A stretch of 36,080 bases of DNA from Cytophagaceae bacterium (GTDB lineage Bacteria > Bacteroidota > Bacteroidia > Bacteroidales > Marinilabiliaceae): positions 1 to 36,080 of the forward strand of contig JAITVO010000172.1 of assembly GCA_031285765.1 (NCBI GenBank), written 5' to 3'. The notes under the pieces are model-generated. The model was not told the DNA's origin and did not search any database. It was given only the letters and a program-made list of their open reading frames with translations. The number at the start of each line of letters is the position of its first letter. The first letter of the stretch is position 1. A program made the position numbers and the translations under genes. This document shows, one piece after another, positions 18,213-26,289 of the stretch.

Positions 18213-21185
18213 CTAATTTACCAAATAATTCCCAAAACTTGTTGACAAAATTGCCTCGTGGAATATCTCCGACGTGCCGGCTGTGCGGTAGCCTGCGCGA
18301 TAGCCGATGCTGAACGGCAAAATAAAGCGCATCAGATGAACATCAACATTCACTTCGCTGCCAAATGAGGCAAACGTATTGCCGAAATGTTGCTTTTTGC
18401 CGGTTTGCGAGTTGGTAAGCGTGTAGCGGGCATCGGCAAAATCGCAAAAAAGATTCATCCGTATCCGTTTAATGTAGGCAAATCGCCCAAGTGAAAAATC
18501 GGGATTGAAAAGCGGCATGGCGTAATTTGTTTTGAGCATGTAAAGTCTGTCGCCGTAGAGGTTTGTGCAGCCTCGCGGATAACCTGTTGCGTTTGTAAAA
18601 CGGCGATAACTGTCAAATTCGCCTGCTGAACCCAGCTTTTCGCCATCGGCAATAAACTGAAAAGCATTGTCTATCGAAATGGCATGGTATCGTAATATGC
18701 CCGGCAAAAACAGGCGGGTATAAACTCCGGCAATAGAGCCCGCATCCATGTTACCCCAAGGCGTATGCCCGTAAATAAGTTGAATGGTTTGCCCCATTCG
18801 CGTACCAGCATCGCGCGACGTGCCGCGACGAAGGTTGTAAAAATAAATGGAATAATCCATGCCGAAAAAATTAACGGCATCGGTCGAAATATTCTCCCTT
18901 GCACCTGTTGGCTGTATGCCGGCATTGCTTGTTGCCGTGTAATACTCCTTTTGGACGGTGTAGCCCGATTGATATTCGAAGTTCAAGCGCGTTTGCAGCG
19001 TAAGTTTTCGCTGAAAGTTACCCGACGAGAAGTCGAACGGCAGATTGACGCCCGGTTTTACACGGTAATAGCGTATTTTTTGGTTGGCAAACAGTGTAAA
19101 AGTGTCGGTTTCGTTGCGATACAAGCCCGACAAACTGTAATTATCGTCGCCATAACTGAAATTTACGCCGATAACCGGATAAAATCCATAGTACGAGTAG
19201 TCAATAACCGCTTTTTGATGCCGCTGCGAAGGGTCGAGGTTGAGCCCCGTCGTAAAAATACTTGTGCCAAGCAGGTTTTGCGACATCAGCGACACGCCAT
19301 ACGAAACCTGTTTATTGTTAATGTTAGCGTATGCTGGCATCCAGCTGTGAATGTTTACGAGATTCAGCTTGCTGTATTTTTCAACCTTGTACTGTTTCGG
19401 CATAACGGTGTCAGTCGGGTAAGGCTGCTCCTGTTTTGCGATGTCGGCGGCAAGCAGTTCTATGAACGAACTGCCATGTTCTGTTCCGTTGGGGCGGATG
19501 CCTGTTTCGACGTAGCGTACAGGCTGGTAGCCTCTGTCGGTATAATCGCTGTAGAACAACATTTTTGCGCTTGGCGCGATGGTTGGAAAATCGGCTCCGT
19601 AGCGCGACGAGGTGAGGCGTCGGTTTTCGCCGGTAGCGATATCAAGGCAAAAGATTTCGCGGCTTACGTTTCCGTTTGCCGCATACCACACATGGTTGCC
19701 AAGCTGTACGGGGTGGCACTTTTCGTCAAAAGCGTAAGGCGACACTTGCGTCCACGCTTCGGTTTCGGTATTTAAGGTGTAGAGCGCCTTTCCTTCATGG
19801 TTAAGCAACAAGGCAATAAGGTTTTCGCCCTGCACGTTCCACGAGGGCGTGAGTACAAATTGGTTGTCGGGCGCGGGAATGCGTTGAACCGTGTTTCCCG
19901 TAAGGGCGTCGATAATGGTTACGAAAAAGCGGTAGTCGGTGGTTGCTTCAACGGCGGCAATCAGTGGCAGGCGCGGGTGAACGGCTGGGGCAAAGAGGCG
20001 CATTTTTTTGCCGAGCGTTTTCAGTTTGTCTGTGGTGCGGTTGTAAATGCGAACGACGGAGAAAGATTCGTTCTCCCAACGGAAATCGTATTGGAGTTCA
20101 GCCCATACCACCATGTCGGCGTTTGCCGAAATGGGGTCTTCCTCGCGAAGACCTGTGTAGGCGAGTGTTTTTACGTCGCTGGTGTTTTGATTTATCTCAA
20201 CTATCTGCGAGCGAATGCCCTGCCCCGTTAATTCGGCAACAACAATTGAGTCGTTGATTGCTTTTATGTAGCGGTACGTTTTGTACTCCTTGTCAGGAAG
20301 CGTAACAGGCTCGAAACCGGTAAGAATTTGGCTGTTTACTTCGTTGCTCCACGATTGGCGCAGGCGGGCGAACATGGTTTCGTAAAGTTGCTTGCTGCGC
20401 ATTGTTGTGCTGCGTTTCAAGGAACGGTTCATCTGCGAAAGCAGATTGCGTCGCCCGGTTTCATCCACTGCTTTTTCCCACAATTCGGCTCCGTATTCGC
20501 GGCGAGCCATTGCAACAAGCGGATAACCCATTTTGTAATAGTTGGGAACTTTTTCGCGATACGAGCCCATGTAGGCTTTGTCGAACGAAAACACGCCGCG
20601 CTCAACAAGCTGCGCTTTCAGTTCCATGTTAAAATCGAACGAACGTCCGCGTCCGCTTGGCGTAAGGGTAGTTTCGGTTGCTACGGCGTCGCCTTCGAGA
20701 AACCACATTGGCAGACTGTAGCCAAGTACTCCGCCAACGGCGTGCTGCCCCGTGATGAATGTGAAAACTTTAGTGATACCTTTGTTCAACTTAGATGCTT
20801 GCACTGCGTGGCGATACTCGTGAATAGCGAGTTCGTCGAGCCAGTCGGTCGAAAGTATGTTTTGGTGCGGAACGGCAAAAAATTCCATTCGTTTTGGCGC
20901 CCACGACAACATGCCGTTTGAGTAGCTCATATTGTTGTGTACGAGCAAATCCATTCGCTTGGGGCGATGTTTCATTACGCCCTGCACCAGCGGCGCAATG
21001 CTGTCGATTACTGCTGCAAGCCGCAACGCTTGAGGCTCAAAGTTTTTCTCGAAAACCAGCCGGACGTATGGTGTTTTTATCTGCCTCCATTGCAGCCGCG
21101 CAGGGTCGGAGCCCGTGCGGTAATACTGACCGAAAAGCGCTGTATTCAGCATCAAAAAAAGAAGGAGTACAATTGTTTTTTTCAT
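18213..21185 (-). CDS. Envelope protein: N-terminal HExxH metallopeptidase-like domain, TolB-like propeller and C-terminal beta-barrel-like region
   Basis: 990 residues from the ATG at 21183-21185. This start gives a clean signal peptide (MKKTIVLLLFLMLNTALFGQ). The longer frame back to 21260 is rejected because the promoter lies inside it. Residues about 30-250 look like a gluzincin: HEYRH (122-126) supplies two zinc-binding His and the catalytic Glu, and WFLEGDAVATE supplies Glu164 as probable third ligand. Residues about 310-600 have the repeat style of a TolB/WD40-like propeller. The rest alternates aromatic and polar residues like outer-membrane strands (YRVKPGVNLPFDF, LTLQTRLNFEYQSGY) and ends in SFGNYLVN, suggesting insertion in or attachment to the outer membrane. 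Substrate unknown. The gene appears to be transcribed alone. Confidence 0.85.
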   Translation of the reverse strand: MKKTIVLLLFLMLNTALFGQYYRTGSDPARLQWRQIKTPYVRLVFEKNFEPQALRLAAVIDSIAPLVQGVMKHRPKRMDLLVHNNMSYSNGMLSWAPKRMEFFAVPHQNILSTDWLDELAIHEYRHAVQASKLNKGITKVFTFITGQHAVGGVLGYSLPMWFLEGDAVATETTLTPSGRGRSFDFNMELKAQLVERGVFSFDKAYMGSYREKVPNYYKMGYPLVAMARREYGAELWEKAVDETGRRNLLSQMNRSLKRSTTMRSKQLYETMFARLRQSWSNEVNSQILTGFEPVTLPDKEYKTYRYIKAINDSIVVAELTGQGIRSQIVEINQNTSDVKTLAYTGLREEDPISANADMVVWAELQYDFRWENESFSVVRIYNRTTDKLKTLGKKMRLFAPAVHPRLPLIAAVEATTDYRFFVTIIDALTGNTVQRIPAPDNQFVLTPSWNVQGENLIALLLNHEGKALYTLNTETEAWTQVSPYAFDEKCHPVQLGNHVWYAANGNVSREIFCLDIATGENRRLTSSRYGADFPTIAPSAKMLFYSDYTDRGYQPVRYVETGIRPNGTEHGSSFIELLAADIAKQEQPYPTDTVMPKQYKVEKYSKLNLVNIHSWMPAYANINNKQVSYGVSLMSQNLLGTSIFTTGLNLDPSQRHQKAVIDYSYYGFYPVIGVNFSYGDDNYSLSGLYRNETDTFTLFANQKIRYYRVKPGVNLPFDFSSGNFQRKLTLQTRLNFEYQSGYTVQKEYYTATSNAGIQPTGARENISTDAVNFFGMDYSIYFYNLRRGTSRDAGTRMGQTIQLIYGHTPWGNMDAGSIAGVYTRLFLPGILRYHAISIDNAFQFIADGEKLGSAGEFDSYRRFTNATGYPRGCTNLYGDRLYMLKTNYAMPLFNPDFSLGRFAYIKRIRMNLFCDFADARYTLTNSQTGKKQHFGNTFASFGSEVNVDVHLMRFILPFSIGYRAGYRTAGTSEIFHEAILSTSFGNYLVN

Positions 21186-21208
21186 GATATTACAATGTAA
21201 AACGAGTT

Positions 21209-21239
21209 CAAAAGTATTATTAAATTCGCTCATCACAAA
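21209..21239 (-). promoter_or_regulatory. Promoter of the metallopeptidase/propeller gene
   Basis: On the minus strand TTTG (21239-21236), a 19-base spacer and TACTTTTG (21216-21209) match the Bacteroidota consensus. The start of transcription would be near 21202, so the gene must begin at the ATG at 21185 and has a short leader of about 17 bases. Confidence 0.78.
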
Positions 21240-21480
21240 AAAAACTGTATGGAACAGCAATTTATTCGGAAAATGAATTAAGAAGCTGTTTTGAATAAAA
21301 AGGTGCTTTTGAAGTAGCCATACTTCGCAACTAAGCTGGGCAGAAGCAAAAAGCCGAACAGAAAGCGTAGCTGGCTCAAGACGAATGCAACGGGCAATTT
21401 ATAGTTATCGGACATAAACAACAGCGTTATACGTATTCAAAAATCTGTATTTCACAAAAAAGATTCATCCATATACGTTT
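21240..21480. other. Gene-free stretch upstream of the repeat cluster
   Basis: No coding frame was recognised. The stretch at about 21285-21410 (GAAGCTGTTTTGAAT onward) has an insertion-remnant look, with higher G+C than its flanks, but no partner copy exists in the window to confirm it. Confidence 0.4.
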
Positions 21481-21772
21481 ATAGCAATTTTATTTATACT
21501 CAAACAAAAGTGGTTTGCAAATAACAGAGGATTTCAGTTTTAACTGTTCAGTTTTATTTATTAACAAGGGGATTAATCCTTGCTGCTTTTATTCGCAAAT
21601 CAATTCTGTTTGAGTATATATCCTCTTTTACTTCCACTCCAACCCGTTCAACACAACGTTTTTTTTCAGCAAGGGGACATACCCTCTTGTCTGCTGGCAG
21701 ATGTTTTTCTTCCGAATACGTTTAATAAGTAAAATTGCTATAATCCATCAAACAAGGGGATTAATCCCCTTG
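21481..21772. repeat. Composite cluster of palindromic elements
   Basis: ATAGCAATTTTA (21481-21492) and its reverse complement TAAAATTGCTAT (21730-21741) bracket a block that contains the 124-bp element at 21495-21618 and a second, decayed relative (about 21640-21700, GTTCAAC then CAAGGGGACATACCC). Just outside is the perfect 20-base palindrome CAAGGGGATTAATCCCCTTG (21753-21772). The same CAA-GGGG core recurs in all of them. Confidence 0.7.
21495..21618. repeat. 124-bp palindromic repeat element, copy 1
   Basis: It begins TATACTCAAACA and ends TGTTTGAGTATA. It shares with copy 2 at 27617-27739 the internal blocks AATAACAGAGG and ATTCGCAAATCAATT at the same positions and orientation. A central hairpin (CAAGG/CCTTG) is kept as a stem, although its bases differ from those of copy 2. 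Confidence 0.88.
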
Positions 21773-21784
21773 CCGAAAAGCCAT

Positions 21785-22107
21785 AAGCAACGCAAAAACG
21801 TCGTGAAGCAACACAAAAACGTCGTGAAGCAATGCAAAGACGTCGTGAAGCAATGCAAAAACGTCGTGAAGCAATGCAAAGACGTCGTGAAGCAATGCAA
21901 AGACGTCGTGAAGCAATGCAAAGACGTCGTGAAGCAATGCAAAGACGTCGTGAAGCAATGCAAAGACGTCGTGAAGCAACACAAAAACGTAGTGAAACAA
22001 CACAAAGACGTAGTGAAGCAACACAAAAACGTAGTGAAGCAATGCAAAAACGTAGTGAAGCAACACAAAAACGTAGTGAAGCAATGCAAAAACGTAGTGA
22101 AGCAACG
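21785..22107. repeat. 21-bp tandem repeat array
   Basis: Fifteen CGT(C/A)GTGAA units at exact 21-base steps from 21799 to 22093, with flanking partial copies. The consensus unit is CGTCGTGAAGCAATGCAAAGA. The first nine units read CGTCGTG and the last six CGTAGTG; AATGC/AACAC and AAAGA/AAAAA variants are scattered within. Because 21 is a multiple of three and no unit contains a stop, five of the six frames stay open across the array. None has a promoter, a start context or flanking coding sequence, so I treat it as non-coding. The 190 bases between it and the promoter at 22299 hold a short CCTGACAAG/CTTGTCAGG-like inverted pair near 22163-22193 and nothing else recognised. Confidence 0.95.
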
Positions 22108-22298
22108 TAATCTATCGAAATGACATAAATCTCCTTTACTGTCAAAACTACTAAACTGCATAGCCTGACAAGAGTGATTTATCCTTTTGTCGGGCTATTA
22201 AAGTAATTGATGCAAAATTGCATTTACGCCGCAATTACTTGTGCTAAATATTACTCAACTTTCGTATCAATAGCCATCCCGATTTAAGAGATTATTTT

Positions 22299-22330
22299 TT
22301 TGATACTTTCAACATATTTTTATATCTTTG
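22299..22330 (+). promoter_or_regulatory. Promoter of the metallopeptidase lipoprotein operon
   Basis: TTTG (22299-22302), a 20-base spacer and TATCTTTG (22323-22330) form a textbook Bacteroidota promoter, followed by the often-seen CGGCG. Predicted start is near 22337, about 55 bases ahead of the ATG at 22392. Confidence 0.85.
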
Positions 22331-22391
22331 CGGCGCAAAAATGGTTTCACGAATTAAATCTTATTTAGCAGTAATATTAATTTTTATTGAC

Positions 22392-24054
22392 ATGAAAAAA
22401 ATTGTTTTTTGTAGTATGTTTTGTTTGATTGCTTTTACGCAATGTAAAAAAGAAGAATTAATTGACGGTGTTGATGAAACATTATCAATTTGAAACATTA
22501 TCAATTGTTAACACTGCAGCCGAAAAGAGGCTGGTAGTGGGCGAAAAGCTCGAAAATCCCTATTCTGTGGCGAACATGCAGAAAGCGCTGGCAACATTGC
22601 AGGAAGACGGAATGATGAAAAGTAGCGCAGTAATTGAGCCGACACATTTATATGTGCGTTTTTTACCACAAAACGAAGAAGAGCTTGATTTGATAAAGAA
22701 AGACACCACCCTTGCTTTATTTACCTATCCGTTAGACCATAAAGTGGAGGGAGAGGGGAATTATTACCACGACCCTGAGTTGAAAGGGAAACCGTACACA
22801 TATCTGTACACCGTAGTTCCTGTTGGTTACACGTCGCCTGTAAGCGGTTATAAGGTACTGGACGAGGTTGTACATTATTTTGAGGATGAAGAGCCTGAAC
22901 GCGAAAGCGGCTTGCATTCAAAAGCAGCAAGCAGCGATGCTTCATCCGATTGGGAAACAATCTTGTGCAAATCAATGCAGATTACCGGCAATGCTATGTA
23001 TGAAGAAAGTGAAGATAACAGGTTGAAAGGGTTGTTCGATTTTTTAAAACCGAAACGCTACCGAGCAAGAGCCAAAGTTATGGCATGGGACGACAAAAAA
23101 CAGGATTACGTTCCCGTTGACAAAGCTTACGTAAGGGCGCAGAATTTCACCCATATCACAAAGGGTTACACCGATGCCAGCGGCTCAACAGGCGATAAGC
23201 TGGGATTGTACATCTATGCCGCCAAATACAGCATTATATGGGAAACAGGCGAATATGACATCCGCGAAGGCGCCTTTAATCAGGCCGAAACCAACGGAAA
23301 TGAGGTAAAGGGGGAATATACTTTCTGGATAGATGGTGGCAAGCCGTGGAGCCTCGCTTTTGCATCTATTCACCGTGCTTGTTGGTATATGAATACGGGT
23401 TACATATTCGGTATTAACCGACCTTTTATCTATTCCCCAGTTGGGGGCAAAACAAAATTACGCTATTTGCACGAAAAAGGCAAGTCGATGTTCAACTGGA
23501 ACAGTGCAGGTGTATTTGCCAATATTGATATACGCGGATTAAATAAGTCTGGTGGAAGGAGGCTAACACACGACCTTATTGAAACAACAATTCATGAATT
23601 GGCACATGTAGGACACTGCCGAGATATGATTGGAATACAGTATATACAGGTATCCAATATTCTTACCGAAAGTTGGGCTGTAGCTGTACAGTATTATCTA
23701 ACCCAATATTATTATGGTGATAACATAACCTATGACAATTATCCCGGAGGTATTATTCCGAATGATTATCAAAACTGGCCGGAAGTTAATCCTGCCGAGC
23801 CTTATTATACATGCCTGTTTATCGATTTGATTGACAATTTTAATCAAAGAAAACGTTATGGACCTTTGAGCTCAAATATGAGGTATTATGCCGATGACGA
23901 CGTTACCGGTTATTCGTTGCAAACATTAAACGGGATTTTGCTTGAGTCATACGGTTTGGCAAGTTTAAGCGGAAAATTGAAAAACAGGAGACCGGCAGGA
24001 GTAACCGACGACCAAATAGACAGACTTATTGAGTCAATCGCATTATACAATTGA
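22392..24054 (+). CDS. Putative zinc-metallopeptidase lipoprotein, reading frame broken by a 16-bp duplication
   Basis: From the ATG at 22392 the frame encodes a lipoprotein signal (MKKIVFCSMFCLIAFTQC, Cys18, followed by KKEE), then stops at TGA 22491-22493 after 33 residues. The remaining 515 residues continue in another frame to 24054. Removing one copy of the 16-base repeat at 22475-22506 restores a single 548-residue protein reading DETLSIVNTAAEK across the join. The body carries IHELAHVGH (His codon at 23593), an HExxH zinc-peptidase motif, then ILTESWAVAVQYY, whose Glu may be the third ligand. Substrate unknown. The KKEE after Cys resembles a Bacteroidota lipoprotein export signal, so surface display is likely when in frame. 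As given, only an unexported product starting at about 22462 or 22474 could be made. An in-frame ATG at 22341 also exists but would be almost leaderless. Confidence 0.82.
22475..22506 (+). repeat. Perfect 16-bp tandem duplication causing a frameshift
   Basis: TGAAACATTATCAATT occurs twice back to back (22475-22490 and 22491-22506). Sixteen is not a multiple of three, so the second copy moves the downstream frame by one and creates the TGA at 22491. Confidence 0.95.
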
Positions 24055-24055
24055 T

Positions 24056-24490
24056 ATGAAAAATAGAATAAAAATATTACACATCCCATTCTTAGTTGTT
24101 GCTATGGTATTCTCTAATTCTTGTAATGATGGGGGACCTGTTTATCTTGTCGATCATATCATTGTAAATAACAGTAATTATGCTTTAGACTTACTGGAGT
24201 ATGGCAATGGAGAAATGGTAACCATAGGCTGTGGAGAAGAATATACAGATACTACATTTGCTGACTATGGGGGTGATTGGATAGAACCTTTTGGTTATGT
24301 AAAAGATTCAGTTGAAATAAGGTTTCACGATGGCAAACGAATAATTTACGAGCATCGTTTTACCGGTACTAAAAACATTTATAACTCCAATTATCATCAG
24401 CTAACTGAGATAAATACAGTGGATAAAAAGGAGCGTTATTGGCAGTATAGATTTTATATTACGCCTGAAGATTATTTGTTAGCAGAATAA
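24056..24490 (+). CDS. Small lipoprotein downstream of the metallopeptidase gene
   Basis: 144 residues. The ATG at 24056 lies one base after the upstream stop, so the genes are almost certainly co-transcribed and translationally coupled. The hydrophobic N-terminus ends in VFSNSC (Cys23), a plausible lipoprotein signal; the mature part starts CNDGGPVYLVDHIIVNN. The remaining beta-rich sequence (NNSNYALDLLEYGNGEMVTIGCGEEY) is not a family I recognise. Its position suggests a partner, chaperone or inhibitor of the peptidase-like protein, which is inference only. A strong hairpin follows the stop. Confidence 0.82.
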   Translation: MKNRIKILHIPFLVVAMVFSNSCNDGGPVYLVDHIIVNNSNYALDLLEYGNGEMVTIGCGEEYTDTTFADYGGDWIEPFGYVKDSVEIRFHDGKRIIYEHRFTGTKNIYNSNYHQLTEINTVDKKERYWQYRFYITPEDYLLAE

Positions 24491-24498
24491 TGAATAAG

Positions 24499-24545
24499 AA
24501 ACGAAAGTTGAGTGGGAGTTTAAAACTTCCGCTCAACTTTCGTTT
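24499..24545 (+). terminator. Hairpin terminator after the lipoprotein operon
   Basis: AAACGAAAGTTGAG (24499-24512) pairs exactly with CTCAACTTTCGTTT (24532-24545), with additional inner pairing GGAGTTT/AAACTTCC. It begins nine bases after the stop codon. The T-run is weak on this strand. Confidence 0.82.
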
Positions 24546-24626
24546 CTATTATGAAATCACATCAAACTGTTTTTTCTCTATCCTGTTTTGCTACACAGCA
24601 ATCCCTTTCCTTTTAGTCTTCGCAAC

Positions 24627-25078
24627 CTATTCCTTTTGCCCGACATCTTTTCGTTCCCGTTTCTCCCCAAATCTGTCTTCCGCTATTTTGCGTATTTCGG
24701 GAGTGCGGAACTGTTCGGGGATAAAATTCGGTACACGTTTGTCGGCAGAGTGATATCCGGCGGTAATTTGTTACAGCCTGAAGACTTCCGGACGTATTCC
24801 GTACTTTAATGCTATTGCCGTTACCGGCAGACTGATTGTAAAACAAATTTTCACTGTATCCTCCATTCAGTTTCAGCGTACACGGAATGGCTCAGCCCTT
24901 TGCCTGCATGATGGCGGAGATACGTGTTTTCAATCGGGACTGACGGTATGCGACAGCTTTCGGTTAACAGTCCGCTGCTGATATGATTCACTGTGGCGCT
25001 GTTGCGGCTGTATCCGCTAACCAGAAAAAGCATGGTACTGTAATACATGTTGAAAAGCCGGTACGACAGGTTTAAAAA
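24627..25078 (-). pseudogene. Possible decayed coding remnant of unknown function
   Basis: The minus strand shows three protein-like pieces in successive different frames: a segment ending GLSHSVYAETEWRIQ (about 25050-24851), one reading YSENLFYNQSAGNGNSIKV (about 24855-24780), and a C-terminal-looking one, RVPNFIPEQFRTPEIRKIAE onward, with a stop at 24627-24629. Together they look like the tail of one gene broken by frameshifts. I do not recognise the family, and the pieces may be chance. The G+C of this stretch is visibly higher than in the surrounding spacer. Confidence 0.3.
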
Positions 25079-25111
25079 TTCACCATCTATCCATCCCCAT
25101 TCTCAAAATAA

Positions 25112-25143
25112 AATAAGGCTACCCGCGTGCAGGTAGCCTTATT
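25112..25143 (-). terminator. Intrinsic terminator of gcvT-serC
   Basis: AATAAGGCTACC (25112-25123) pairs exactly with GGTAGCCTTATT (25132-25143). Read on the minus strand the hairpin is followed by TTATTTT, fitting termination after serC. Confidence 0.9.
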
Positions 25144-25187
25144 GGCATCATAAAACAAAGGTTTTCAGAATATCTAAAAAGACCTTA

Positions 25188-26258
25188 TTAGTGTGCTTTT
25201 TCAAATTCCTTCATTGCATCTACCAGCGCTTTTACGCTTTCTTCGGGCAGGGCATTGTAGGTCGAAGCACGGAAGCCACCTACCGAGCGGTGTCCTTTTA
25301 AGCCAACCATGCCTTTTGCTGAAGCAAAGTCGCTGAACTCTTTTTCCAGCTCTTTGTACTCGTCGTTCATCACAAAGCAGATGTTCATCAATGAGCGATC
25401 TTCGGTGTTTTTAACCGTTCCTTTGAATAATTTGTTGCGGTCGATTTCGGAGTACAGCATATCGGCTTTGCGAATGTTGCGTTTTTCCATTTCTACAACG
25501 CCACCCTGATTCTTGAGCCAAATCAGCGTTTGAAGTGCGGCGAAAACAGGCACAACGGGAGGCGTATTGAACATCGAACCTTCGGCAATGTGCGTACGGT
25601 AATCGAGCATGGTAGGAATTGCTCTGTTCACTTTGCCCAAAATGTCGGTTTTTACTACAACGAAAGTTACACCTGCTGGCGCCAGATTCTTTTGTGCACC
25701 ACCATAAATCAAAGCGTACTTTGAAATATCAACGGGACGCGAAAAGATATCGGACGACATGTCGGCTACCAAAGGCACATTACAGTCCAAGTCCTTACGG
25801 ATTTCGGTTCCAAAGATGGTGTTGTTGGTGGTGATGTGGAAATAATCAACATCGGCAGGAACTGTGTAGTTTTTGGGAATGTAGCAGAAGTTTTCGTCTT
25901 TTGATGAGGCTACTTCTACGGTTTCGCCAAACAGTTTTGCTTCTTTGAGCGCTTTTGAAGCCCATGTTCCTGTGTTCAAATAGGCTGCCTTTTTGTTCAT
26001 GATGTTGTAAGGCACCATGCAAAATTGCAGGCTTGCACCGCCGCCAAGGAAAATTACTTCGTAGCCTGCGGGGATGTCGAGCAATTCTTTAAACATGCTC
26101 GCTGCCTGCGAAATTACGGCTTCAAAGTCTTTTCCGCGGTGCGAAACTTCCATCAGCGAAAGTCCGCTTCCTGCAAAATTCAACACCGCATCGGCGGTAT
26201 TTTTGATAGTAAATTCGGGTAATACAGATGGACCCGCTGAAAAATTGTGTTTTTTCAT
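25188..26258 (-). CDS. serC: Phosphoserine aminotransferase
   Basis: 356 residues, normal for SerC. It transfers an amino group from glutamate to 3-phosphohydroxypyruvate to make O-phosphoserine in serine synthesis (EC 2.6.1.52), with pyridoxal phosphate. Seen: the N-terminal [23 protein letters not shown], the glycine loop [20 protein letters not shown], and the PLP-binding Lys190 in [12 protein letters not shown]. The C-terminus keeps [18 protein letters not shown]. It follows gcvT by 31 bases and ends before a strong terminator, so the two form an operon linking serine supply to glycine/one-carbon use. No serA was seen in the window. Confidence 0.97.
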   Translation of the reverse strand: MKKHNFSAGPSVLPEFTIKNTADAVLNFAGSGLSLMEVSHRGKDFEAVISQAASMFKELLDIPAGYEVIFLGGGASLQFCMVPYNIMNKKAAYLNTGTWASKALKEAKLFGETVEVASSKDENFCYIPKNYTVPADVDYFHITTNNTIFGTEIRKDLDCNVPLVADMSSDIFSRPVDISKYALIYGGAQKNLAPAGVTFVVVKTDILGKVNRAIPTMLDYRTHIAEGSMFNTPPVVPVFAALQTLIWLKNQGGVVEMEKRNIRKADMLYSEIDRNKLFKGTVKNTEDRSLMNICFVMNDEYKELEKEFSDFASAKGMVGLKGHRSVGGFRASTYNALPEESVKALVDAMKEFEKAH

Positions 26259-26289
26259 TTCTACTGTGTATTAATTATTACTACTCTAA

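Noticed and set aside
21186..21260. Longer N-terminus for the metallopeptidase/propeller gene
   Set aside because: The promoter (21209-21239) lies inside this extension, and the ATG at 21185 begins a clean signal peptide.
21701..22161. Overlapping open frames through the 21-bp array, on both strands
   Set aside because: They are open only because the period is a multiple of three and the unit lacks stops. All consist of simple heptad repeats, with no promoter or supporting flanks.
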